Of a DNA stretch of 64,000 nucleotides, positions 35,139 through 42,616 are shown piece by piece. Below the pieces are notes generated by a model that ran no database searches, was not told where the DNA came from, and worked only from the letters and a program-made list of their open reading frames with translations. The DNA is from Stieleria tagensis (GTDB lineage: Bacteria > Planctomycetota > Planctomycetia > Pirellulales > Pirellulaceae): assembly GCF_024129865.1 (NCBI RefSeq), contig NZ_JAMYFE010000058.1, positions 100,235-164,234 of the forward strand, given 5' to 3'. The translations under genes and the position numbers were made by a program. Position 1 is the stretch's first letter. Each line of letters begins with the position of its first letter.

Positions 35139-36695
35139 TCAGGATTGATTTCGCATCTTTTCCAACATTTCCCGATAATCGATGCTCAACTTTGGCGCGT
35201 CGGTCTGGGCCGCCGGATCAACGCGATGCGGCGAGACACCGGCCTCAAGTTCCAGTTCGCGGCGCTGGACATCGATGTCTTCGGTGATCCACAGCAGGTC
35301 GCTGTCGTCGCTGCGTGGCGAATCGAAGTCGTCGGTTTCGCTGGCGAACGATTCGGGTTCGTCGTACCACAGCACACTTGGGTATTCGATCTCGTCGTCT
35401 TTGCCGTCAGCTTTTGCAGCGGTCGATGCCGCATCGGATTCAATCAAGGTGTCGATCGAAAGTTCCTCGGAGACGTCTTCGGTTGCGTCTGTGTCGCTGA
35501 TCGAACCCTGCACGCTTTCGGCTGCATAGTGACTGAGACCGATGATTTCCGAGTGCAACATGGATTCGAAATCCAAGTGCGTGGATTCGGCGCGTTGTTG
35601 TTTCTTGGCACCGACACCGATCTCCAGGCTTTCTTCGTCGTCGAAATCACCAAACAGTTGCACGGGGTCGGTGGCTGGTTCGGGGGCGAGTTGCAATTCC
35701 GTTTGGCACTCCGCTGACTCAACCGTGGCGTTGTCATCACCGACCAGCGCGCCGACTGTCTCACAGTCGAGTTCACTGAACCTTTCGCTGCTCGAATCGT
35801 TGTCCATTGCATCGTCGGCGGACAACTCACCGAACTCAATGACAGACGACTGTCGTTTCATCGACGGTTCTTCGGTCATCGGACCGGGCAATTGCTGCAG
35901 GCTGGCCCAAGCTTTGTCGACGGTGTGATCGTCGATCAAGTTTTGGTCCAACTCGGCCGCACAATCAATGGCTTCGGTCATCAATTGGTTGATCAAACGG
36001 GGCACACCGTAGGTCGCGTGAAAAATCGCTGACACGGCCGAATCGGTGATCGTTTCATCGGCTGATGCGTCACAAGCTGTGATGGCGCCGCGAATGTAGT
36101 CGCGTGTCTCGCCGGCACTGAGTGGATGCAGATAGCAGCGCGAGGCGATGCGTTGGACAAACGGTTCCATCGACGGCGCGGTCAAGGTCTCGTCCAGTTT
36201 GACGCCGCCGGCGACGACGGCGCTGACCATCGGCTTGTCGCGGAGCATCAAATTGGTGACGCGGCGAATGGATTCCAAGACCTCCGCCGACAACGAAGCG
36301 GCTTCGTCGACGATCAAAACCAGACCGTTGGGGTTGGCGTCTTTGCCCGTTAATCGTTCCAGAAGCAACAGCTCCAGATCGTCGTGTCCGCTGGTATCCA
36401 AGGCGACGCCCAAGCGGTGCAGTAGAAATCGGTAGAAAGCGGTTTCGCTGTTGATACTGGTCTCGCCGATCAAAACGACGTCATGAGAACCCGCAAATTG
36501 TTTTGCCAGCAAGGCACAGGCAAGAGATTTTCCGGTCCCGGGGGGGCCGATGACCAGCGAGATGGCTTCACGGGCGGTCACACTGCGCGCAACACGTGTG
36601 ACGGTGTCCAAGACCGGACCCAGAGAAACGTAGCGGTTGGTGGAAGGAAACCCGGGAAACGGCGGCAGAGTGAAATCGTGCTCGGAATTTTTCAT
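35139..36695 (-). CDS. ExeA/GspA-like AAA ATPase
   Basis: 518 residues from the ATG at 36695 (MKNSEHDF); the longer frame to 36815 lacks a good start. Walker A GPPGTGKS (50-57), Walker B LVLIVDEAAS (about 120-129) and the C-terminal helical lid (GVPRLINQLMTEAIDCAAEL) match the ExeA/GspA/MshM group, which helps assemble type II secretion or pilus machinery by a peptidoglycan-related mechanism. Residues 290-518 are acidic and low complexity, without the peptidoglycan-binding domain of true GspA. A terminator follows immediately. Confidence 0.85.
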   Translation of the reverse strand: MKNSEHDFTLPPFPGFPSTNRYVSLGPVLDTVTRVARSVTAREAISLVIGPPGTGKSLACALLAKQFAGSHDVVLIGETSINSETAFYRFLLHRLGVALDTSGHDDLELLLLERLTGKDANPNGLVLIVDEAASLSAEVLESIRRVTNLMLRDKPMVSAVVAGGVKLDETLTAPSMEPFVQRIASRCYLHPLSAGETRDYIRGAITACDASADETITDSAVSAIFHATYGVPRLINQLMTEAIDCAAELDQNLIDDHTVDKAWASLQQLPGPMTEEPSMKRQSSVIEFGELSADDAMDNDSSSERFSELDCETVGALVGDDNATVESAECQTELQLAPEPATDPVQLFGDFDDEESLEIGVGAKKQQRAESTHLDFESMLHSEIIGLSHYAAESVQGSISDTDATEDVSEELSIDTLIESDAASTAAKADGKDDEIEYPSVLWYDEPESFASETDDFDSPRSDDSDLLWITEDIDVQRRELELEAGVSPHRVDPAAQTDAPKLSIDYREMLEKMRNQS

Positions 36696-36834
36696 CGTTC
36701 GTTCGTGTCCGATTGGCGTGTGGCAACGGGAAACGCTGGTGCGAGGCGTTTTCCCTACAATCGGAACAATCGGCAGAACTTCACACGGTCCTTCAGTGTG
36801 TCTGGTCTGGATCAACCAGAAATCACGGTTTTTT

Positions 36835-37659
36835 CTAAAGCCACATCGATGCGGCGCTCAGCATTGCCAGCAGGACGAACCCCCCGAAGGTGCCGAGCCG
36901 CGCGAGCACGGCGATCGGCTGTTCCTTTAGTGGCGCATTGTCGCGGGTCGGTACACACAGATTCCATTGCTTGTAACCGCAGGCGGCTACCAGGGCGATC
37001 AGGAATGCAAAGTGAAATGCCAGCTGCGGCCAGACCGATGGGGTGACTTGCTGGAACACCACCGGCACGCTCTGGTGTGATAGCGCGGCTTGCATCGTCG
37101 CTTCAGCGGATTGTTGGACGGTGGCCCAATAATTCGTGTCGCTGGGGCTGGCAGCGGATTCTTCCATCGTCCTTGACTGGTCGAAGCCGACCAACTTCAC
37201 GTCATCGGCGGTATCGTCGTCGGCGGTTTGCAGATCGTCGCCTGTCCCCGATTCGGACTCGGATTCGATTGGTTTGGATGGCTGATCAAACGACGCCGTG
37301 GTGACGCTATCGGACAGGGTGGCAGTGGCCGGCGTGTTTGCCGCGGCCGACGGGGCGTCAACGTCCGGATTATCAGCGCGCGGTTGTTCGCACTGTTGAT
37401 AGAATTCGGCCAGCTCCTTTTGCCATTTCGCGGTCACATACTGGGGGTCGGATTCGGGGACGTTCCAGCGGTGGACCTTTTGTTGCAATTCGTTCAAGCT
37501 AGGGTCGTCCACGGCGATGCTGTAGGTTTGCCAGCCTTTGTCGACGGTGTTGCAGCGGACCACCAATCGCGGCGTGGTCTTGGGCCAAACTGCCAATGCG
37601 ATCACAAACGTGGCGGCAAAAACAAGTGCCAGGTCGATTAACTTGGATCGATCTTTCAT
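36835..37659 (-). CDS. Membrane protein of unknown function
   Basis: 274 residues from the ATG at 37659 (MKDRSKLIDLALV). A transmembrane helix at about 8-26, a central hydrophilic stretch with an acidic low-complexity segment (about 100-190), and two more hydrophobic segments near the C-terminus (FHFAFLIALVAACGY and LGTFGGFVLLAMLSAAS). The region between the first helix and residue 90 has a conserved look (RLVVRCNTVDKGWQTYSIAV). No family recognised. The gap to the ExeA-like gene is 139 bases. Confidence 0.7.
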   Translation of the reverse strand: MKDRSKLIDLALVFAATFVIALAVWPKTTPRLVVRCNTVDKGWQTYSIAVDDPSLNELQQKVHRWNVPESDPQYVTAKWQKELAEFYQQCEQPRADNPDVDAPSAAANTPATATLSDSVTTASFDQPSKPIESESESGTGDDLQTADDDTADDVKLVGFDQSRTMEESAASPSDTNYWATVQQSAEATMQAALSHQSVPVVFQQVTPSVWPQLAFHFAFLIALVAACGYKQWNLCVPTRDNAPLKEQPIAVLARLGTFGGFVLLAMLSAASMWL

Positions 37660-37811
37660 CGCGTTGCGGGCTCCGAGCAGAAAGCGCAGGGGAAAATGGA
37701 CGCCTAGGACCAGGGATTTCGTGGCATCGGCGTTATCGACATCGCCCAACTGGGGTGGCCAGCGGAATCATGAGAGTTTGTTGGGTTTGTAACGATTGAC
37801 CGGGGGATGCT

Positions 37812-38489
37812 GTGTTTCGAGTCAAAATCTGTGGTGTTCGACTGGACCAGGACGTCGCGGCGGTCGCGGCGGCCGGTGCCGATGCGGTCGGGCTGAATTT
37901 CTTTCCGCCCAGCGTTCGTTATCTGGATCCACAGTCAAATTCGACCCGCGAACTATCTCAACAGGCCCACACCGCGGGCCTGTTGCGGGTCGGGGTGTTC
38001 GTCAATCAGAGTGCCGAGTCGATGTTGACGGTGGCTGATCGAGTTGGGTTGGACGCGATTCAGCTGCATGGTGACGAAAGCATCGAAACGGCGGCGGTTT
38101 TGCTCCAACGCGGGCAAACCGTGATCCGCGCCATCAAATTGCCTAAATTGCCATTTGATGTCGAATTGATGGAGCGACGGTCGGCCGACTGGATGCTGTT
38201 GGGCTGTCACTTATTGTTAGACGTTGACGCCGGGGCAGCGATGGGCGGCAGTGGTAAAACGCTCGACTGGGCGTCGGTCCGGGCCTGGGCGGCGGCGTAT
38301 CCGGACGTGTCTTGGACGCTTGCCGGCGGGCTGAAACCGGAGAATGTGGCTGCGGCGATCCGGGCCACCGGCGCCATTTCAGTAGACAGCGCTAGCGGCG
38401 TCGAATGTCCCAAAGGAGTCAAAAATGCCGAGCGAATCGCAGGGTTTGTCGCGGCGACTGGACTTTGCCGAATCGACCCTGGACGCTAG
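37812..38489 (+). CDS. trpF: Phosphoribosylanthranilate isomerase
   Basis: 225 residues from a GTG at 37812 (VFRVKICGV). Third step of tryptophan biosynthesis, a (beta/alpha)8 barrel. VKICGV carries the catalytic cysteine (Cys7), GADAVGLNFFPPSVRYL, VGVFVN, QLHGDE and WTLAGGLKPENVA are the family's usual blocks; GAISVDSASGVECPKGVKN is the phosphate-binding end. No other trp gene is present in the window. Confidence 0.95.
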   Translation: MFRVKICGVRLDQDVAAVAAAGADAVGLNFFPPSVRYLDPQSNSTRELSQQAHTAGLLRVGVFVNQSAESMLTVADRVGLDAIQLHGDESIETAAVLLQRGQTVIRAIKLPKLPFDVELMERRSADWMLLGCHLLLDVDAGAAMGGSGKTLDWASVRAWAAAYPDVSWTLAGGLKPENVAAAIRATGAISVDSASGVECPKGVKNAERIAGFVAATGLCRIDPGR

Positions 38490-38550
38490 ACTGTTGCGTT
38501 CGATCGAGTCACTTCCTTTCGGCGTGTCGCCGAATCTCGATCCGACCCAC

Positions 38551-38645
38551 TGTGGGACTGGGAAGCTTGCCGCTGGCAAGTGAGGCCGGACGCGCAGCGG
38601 GTCTGCAAACGCGTTCGGGGAGCGCGTGCCAGCGGGAGTCCCTGT
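38551..38645 (+). promoter_or_regulatory. Possible structured leader of ahcY
   Basis: Between trpF and ahcY, a GGGACT/AGTCCC pairing (38554-38559 with 38637-38642) encloses at least two GC-rich hairpins, one with CTTGCCGCTGGCAAG. The layout resembles a multi-branched leader, but it does not match the SAH riboswitch consensus as I remember it. Confidence 0.3.
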
Positions 38646-38692
38646 GGTAGGTTCGTATTCCCCTCAAACGTGGTTGAATCTCATTCACCACA

Positions 38693-40054
38693 ATGCTGGA
38701 GTATACCGTGTCGCAAGTCGATACCGACCGATTGCCGTACAAAGTCAAAGACATCTCACTCGCGGAATACGGCCGCAAAGAAATCAATCTGGCTGAGACC
38801 GAAATGCCAGGTCTGATGGCACTTCGCAAAAAGTACGGTGCGTCGAAACCGTTGGCCGGAGCCCGCATCGCCGGCTGTCTGCACATGACGATTCAGACCG
38901 CGGTCCTGATCGAAACGCTGATCGAGCTCGGTGCCGAAGTGACCTGGAGCAGCTGTAACATTTTCAGCACCCAGGACCACGCCGCCGCTGCGATCGCTGC
39001 CGCCGGAATCCCGGTTTACGCCTGGAAGGGCATGAGCGACGAAGAGTTCGATTGGTGCATCGAGCAGACCCTGACGTTCCCGTCGGGCGAAAAATTGAAC
39101 ATGATTCTGGACGACGGTGGTGACCTGACCGCCATGGTTCACGATCGTTTCCCTGAGCTGCTGAACGACATCCACGGCGTCAGCGAAGAAACCACCGCGG
39201 GCATCCACCGCTTGGAAGTTCTGAATCGTTCGGGCAAATTGCAAGTGCCGTCGATCAACGTCAACGACAGTGCGACCAAGAGCAAGTTCGACAACCTGTA
39301 CGGCTGCCGCGAATCGCTGGCCGATGGTGTCAAACGAGCAACCGACGTGATGCTTGCCGGCAAGGTGGCTGTGGTCTGTGGCTATGGCGATGTCGGCAAA
39401 GGCTGTGCCCACAGTCTGCAGCGATATGGCTGTCGCGTGTTGGTCACCGAAATCGATCCGATCAACGCTCTGCAAGCTGCGATGGAAGGATTTGAAGTCA
39501 CGACGATGGAAGAGGCCTGTAAGGAAGGCCGTCTGTTCGTGACCACAACCGGCAACAAGGACATCATCTTGGGCAACCACATGGTTGAAATGCCCGAGGA
39601 TGCGATCCTTTGCAACATCGGTCACTTCGACACCGAGATCGACGTTGCCTGGTTGGAAAACGAAGTCAAAGCAGGGCGTGCGACCAAAGACGAAATCAAG
39701 CCGGCCGAGATCGGTGCGGTGGATCGTTACACGTTCAAAGAATCGGGCCGCAGTGTCATCATCCTGGCCAAAGGCCGTCTGGTGAACCTGGGTTGTGCCA
39801 CCGGTCACCCCAGTTTTGTCATGAGCACCTCGTTCACCAACCAGGTGTTGGCCCAACTGGAACTTTGGCAAAACCGAGACAACGACACCTACGCGGTCAA
39901 GGTTCACATGTTGCCGAAACGGTTGGACGAAGAAGTCGCTCGATTGCACCTGGGAAAATTGGGCGTCAAATTGACCACCCTGACACAGGACCAAGCGGAT
40001 TATCTAGGCGTGCCGGTCGAAGGGCCGTTCAAGCCAGATCACTATCGCTACTAA
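38693..40054 (+). CDS. ahcY: Adenosylhomocysteinase
   Basis: 453 residues, MLEYTVSQ; an in-frame GTG at 38708 is an alternative start. It hydrolyses S-adenosylhomocysteine to adenosine and homocysteine in the methyl cycle. [27 protein letters not shown], the NAD-binding [17 protein letters not shown] and the C-terminal PDHYRY are signature segments. It is full length (the family is usually 430-470 residues). A strong terminator at 40121-40154 ends the transcript. Confidence 0.97.
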   Translation: MLEYTVSQVDTDRLPYKVKDISLAEYGRKEINLAETEMPGLMALRKKYGASKPLAGARIAGCLHMTIQTAVLIETLIELGAEVTWSSCNIFSTQDHAAAAIAAAGIPVYAWKGMSDEEFDWCIEQTLTFPSGEKLNMILDDGGDLTAMVHDRFPELLNDIHGVSEETTAGIHRLEVLNRSGKLQVPSINVNDSATKSKFDNLYGCRESLADGVKRATDVMLAGKVAVVCGYGDVGKGCAHSLQRYGCRVLVTEIDPINALQAAMEGFEVTTMEEACKEGRLFVTTTGNKDIILGNHMVEMPEDAILCNIGHFDTEIDVAWLENEVKAGRATKDEIKPAEIGAVDRYTFKESGRSVIILAKGRLVNLGCATGHPSFVMSTSFTNQVLAQLELWQNRDNDTYAVKVHMLPKRLDEEVARLHLGKLGVKLTTLTQDQADYLGVPVEGPFKPDHYRY

Positions 40055-40120
40055 GCCGCCCGCTCGGAGGATGCTGTTGTTCGCAGCAACGTTGAACGGA
40101 CATCGCTGATTCAAGATGCG

Positions 40121-40154
40121 CAGCCGCCGGAGTCCCACTCCGGCGGCTGTTTTT
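40121..40154 (+). terminator. Rho-independent terminator of ahcY
   Basis: A perfect 13-bp stem CAGCCGCCGGAGT / ACTCCGGCGGCTG (40121-40133 and 40137-40149) with a CCC loop is followed by TTTTT. Confidence 0.93.
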
Positions 40155-40240
40155 CGTTGCCGACAGGCCAGGTCGGCTTTGTCGCTCGCAACCTAGGAAT
40201 ACTAGGGTGGCGGTTTGCTGGCTGCGCTCACAAGGCCTCC

Positions 40241-40427
40241 AGGCCGGAGGCCGACACATGAATTGCCGGTGGCATCAGCCACCGGTCTGGAACCTTGACG
40301 AACCCGCCAAGCCCCGGAGGGGGCGACACAGTTGCCCATCTGTGTCGCCCCTCCGGGGCTTGCGATTTCATTGCCACTCTTTCCGGTGGCTGATGCCACC
40401 GGCAGAGGTTATGTCGGCCTCCGGCCT
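40241..40427. repeat. Nested triple inverted repeat
   Basis: Three pairs of arms lie one within the next: outer 40241-40256 with 40412-40427 (16 bp), middle 40264-40285 with 40383-40404 (22 bp perfect), inner 40308-40331 with 40340-40362 (23 bp with one extra G). Together they could form one long hairpin or cruciform of about 187 nt. Confidence 0.88.
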
Positions 40428-40610
40428 ATTGCTTGAGATCACCCATGGGCTCACGCCCATGGCGACATGCTGCCGCCGCTTCGCGGCTCAGGACCATGTC
40501 GTTCTGAGAGACACCGATCATCACGAGAAGCGTCGGAAAGACAATCGACGTCCCCAGAGACCTGCGACAACGCGGCCGGCCGCTTGCCCGTGTTTCCTCT
40601 GTCAAGGGCA

Positions 40611-40624
40611 GTTTCTTGTGAAAC
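40611..40624. promoter_or_regulatory. Candidate parS site 1
   Basis: GTTTCTTGTGAAAC differs from the widespread parS core GTTTCACGTGAAAC at two positions. It lies 90 bases upstream of parA. Confidence 0.5.
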
Positions 40625-40655
40625 CGATCTTGTTTCACCAACCGTACTTTGCCTA

Positions 40656-40669
40656 GTTTCCCGCGAAAC
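40656..40669. promoter_or_regulatory. Candidate parS site 2
   Basis: GTTTCCCGCGAAAC differs from the parS core GTTTCACGTGAAAC at two positions. It lies 44 bases upstream of the parA start and 45 bases after candidate site 1 (start to start). Confidence 0.55.
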
Positions 40670-40713
40670 CAAATCAACGAACATCGACGAAACATTTTTG
40701 GGGGAGAAAGGAC

Positions 40714-41460
40714 GTGGGACGGATCCTGTGCGTTGTCAACCAGAAAGGCGGTGTCGGTAAAACGACGACTGCTGTGAATCTGGCTGCATCGCTTGCGATC
40801 GCCAACCAATCCTGCCTGTTGATGGACATGGATCCCCAGTGCAACGCAACGACATCGCTTGGCCAATCGCCGACCGCCGGCCATGCCCTGGTCAGTGATC
40901 GCAGTGTCAGTGAATCGATCGTGGTGACCAAGCTGCCAAAGCTTGCCTTGCTGCCAGGCAGCCGTAGTTTCCAAGACGTCGACCTGTTAGCCACCTCGGA
41001 CGACCAGCAAGCCGTTCGCGTTCGCAAACACTTGGACAGTGTGTTCGAGTCCTATGACTTTGTCCTGATCGACTGTCCGCCCAGTGTCGGCGAACTGACA
41101 CAGACCGCTCTGGCCGCCAGTACCGAAGTGTTGATTCCGATCCAATGCGAATACTTCGCGATGGAAGGACTGACACAGCTAATCAAAACAATCAAAAAGG
41201 TGATTGTCGCCACCGATGGCAGACTGACCTTTGGCGGGATCCTACTGACCATGTACGATCCCAGTTTAGAACTGACTCGCGAAGTCGACCAAGAGGTCCG
41301 CGAGTTCTTTGGTGACATCGTGTTCGAATCTGTCGTGCCACGGGACGTCTCGCTAAGCGAAGCGCCCAGTCACGGCGAAACGGTTTTTCAATACGCGCCG
41401 CGATCCCGCGGAGCGTACGCATATACGCAGTTGTGCATGGAGGTGCTACAGCGTGACTAG
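40714..41460 (+). CDS. parA: Chromosome-partitioning ATPase ParA/Soj
   Basis: 248 residues from a GTG at 40714, which follows a strong ribosome-binding sequence (GGGGGAGAAAGGA). The deviant Walker A QKGGVGKTTTA (about 10-20) and DMDPQCNAT are typical of ParA. LIDCPPSVGELTQTALAAS is the Walker B block, and MYDPSLELTREV plus ETVFQYAPRSRGAYAY close the domain. It binds DNA non-specifically with ATP and is stimulated by ParB at parS to segregate the replication-origin region. The stop overlaps the parB start by eight bases. Confidence 0.94.
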   Translation: MGRILCVVNQKGGVGKTTTAVNLAASLAIANQSCLLMDMDPQCNATTSLGQSPTAGHALVSDRSVSESIVVTKLPKLALLPGSRSFQDVDLLATSDDQQAVRVRKHLDSVFESYDFVLIDCPPSVGELTQTALAASTEVLIPIQCEYFAMEGLTQLIKTIKKVIVATDGRLTFGGILLTMYDPSLELTREVDQEVREFFGDIVFESVVPRDVSLSEAPSHGETVFQYAPRSRGAYAYTQLCMEVLQRD

Positions 41461-42442
41461 TTCATCTGCCGGGACGAAGGATCGTCGATTGGGAAAAGGT
41501 CTGGCTGCTCTGTTGGGCAGTTCGATGGATGACGAGATGGCCGAACTGGGTGAGTCGGGCGGTGAACGTCCAGCGAGCGAATCGGCAGCGGCGAAAGCCG
41601 GCGTGCAATCGTTGACACTGCCGGTCGACCAAATTGAGAACAATCCGTTTCAGCCACGACGGGAATTCAATCCTGACGAGATCGCATCGCTGGCCGAGAG
41701 CCTGAAAAGCCACCAGCAACTGCAACCGATTTTGGTTCGCATTGTCGACGGACGCTATCAGTTGATCAGCGGCGAACGACGTCTGCGAGCGACCATCCAC
41801 GCGGGGCTGGCCACGATTCGCGCCGAAGTGCGTGAAGCCGACGATCGTTTGGTCGCCGAACTGGCCATCATCGAAAACCTGCAACGCAAGGATCTGAGCC
41901 CGATCGAAAAGGCGTTGTCGTTTAAACGCTACATCGAAGAACACAAGTGCAAGCAGGATGATCTGGCGCGTCGATTGAGCATCGACCGCAGTACGATCGC
42001 TAACCTGATGCGGTTGCTGGAATTGCCCCAAGGCGTGATCGATCTGTTGCAGGCCGGTGAAATCACCGCCGGACACGCACGGGCACTATTGCCGATCGGT
42101 GATGAACAAGTCCAAGTGGTCACGGCCAAAAAAATCATCGCGGAAAAAATTAGCGTTCGCGCGACCGAAACCATGGTCGCCGAAATGCTGAAGACTGAAG
42201 AGGACCAAGAGACCGGACGCAAGGTCGTCAACGCGACCCGTCAAAAGCGACGCCAGACATCGCCGCACATCGAATCGATGCAGCAAGAGATGCGGATGGT
42301 GTTCGGGACCAAAGTCGAAATCAAAAGCAGCGCACGCGGGCGTGGCAAGATCACGCTGCACTTTAGCGATGCAGAGGAATTCGAGCGTTTGCGAGCGATG
42401 CTGACGCAAGAAAGTCGACCCAAATTGCGGGTTGCCGGCTAA
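41453..42442 (+). CDS. parB: Chromosome-partitioning protein ParB
   Basis: 329 residues from a GTG at 41453, overlapping parA. LGKGLAALLG is the N-terminal ParA-interacting motif. The CTP-binding ParB/Srx domain includes NPFQPRREFN, YQLISGERRLRA and ENLQRKDLSPIEKA. The KorB/HTH DNA-binding segment (DDLARRLSIDRSTIANLMRLLELP) and AGHARALLPI follow, with a C-terminal dimer domain (KSSARGRGKITLHFSDAEEF). It loads at parS and spreads, acting with the neighbouring ParA. Confidence 0.94.
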   Translation: MTSSSAGTKDRRLGKGLAALLGSSMDDEMAELGESGGERPASESAAAKAGVQSLTLPVDQIENNPFQPRREFNPDEIASLAESLKSHQQLQPILVRIVDGRYQLISGERRLRATIHAGLATIRAEVREADDRLVAELAIIENLQRKDLSPIEKALSFKRYIEEHKCKQDDLARRLSIDRSTIANLMRLLELPQGVIDLLQAGEITAGHARALLPIGDEQVQVVTAKKIIAEKISVRATETMVAEMLKTEEDQETGRKVVNATRQKRRQTSPHIESMQQEMRMVFGTKVEIKSSARGRGKITLHFSDAEEFERLRAMLTQESRPKLRVAG

Positions 42443-42573
42443 GCTTTCGCCGGACTTTTCCGCCGGGACAGGCGTCTGGCCTGTCCCACATCTTCGCCGC
42501 AGAGCTCTTCTCTGCCCGCCAACCGCCGCTTAATCCTTTGATTGAGCGACCTCGCCCTAGGGATTCTGTGCCC

Positions 42574-42579
42574 TATAAT
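42574..42579 (+). promoter_or_regulatory. -10 element TATAAT upstream of the NfeD gene
   Basis: A perfect TATAAT, 38 bases before the chosen start at 42617. No convincing -35 at 16-18 bases upstream. Confidence 0.4.
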
Positions 42580-42616
42580 GCGATGGGCGTTGTTCTTGGT
42601 GTTTTTGGAGTTCGCG

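Larger units (their letters stand above)
40055..40713. other. Palindrome-rich spacer between ahcY and parA
   Basis: Holds the ahcY terminator, a 187-bp nested inverted repeat (40241-40427), further small palindromes (for example CCATGGGC/GCCCATGG at 40443-40462), and two parS-like sites (40611-40669). No supportable coding sequence. Confidence 0.75.

Noticed and set aside
38551..38645. SAH riboswitch upstream of ahcY
   Set aside because: The GAGGAGCGCUGC-type core is absent; kept only as a low-confidence structured leader.
38756..39994. 412-residue ORF antisense to ahcY
   Set aside because: Shadow of a well-supported gene; composition is that of a reverse-frame reading, with no domain.
40055..40713. 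Chromosome replication origin near parAB
   Set aside because: No cluster of DnaA boxes, AT-rich unwinding region or dnaA/gidA gene seen.
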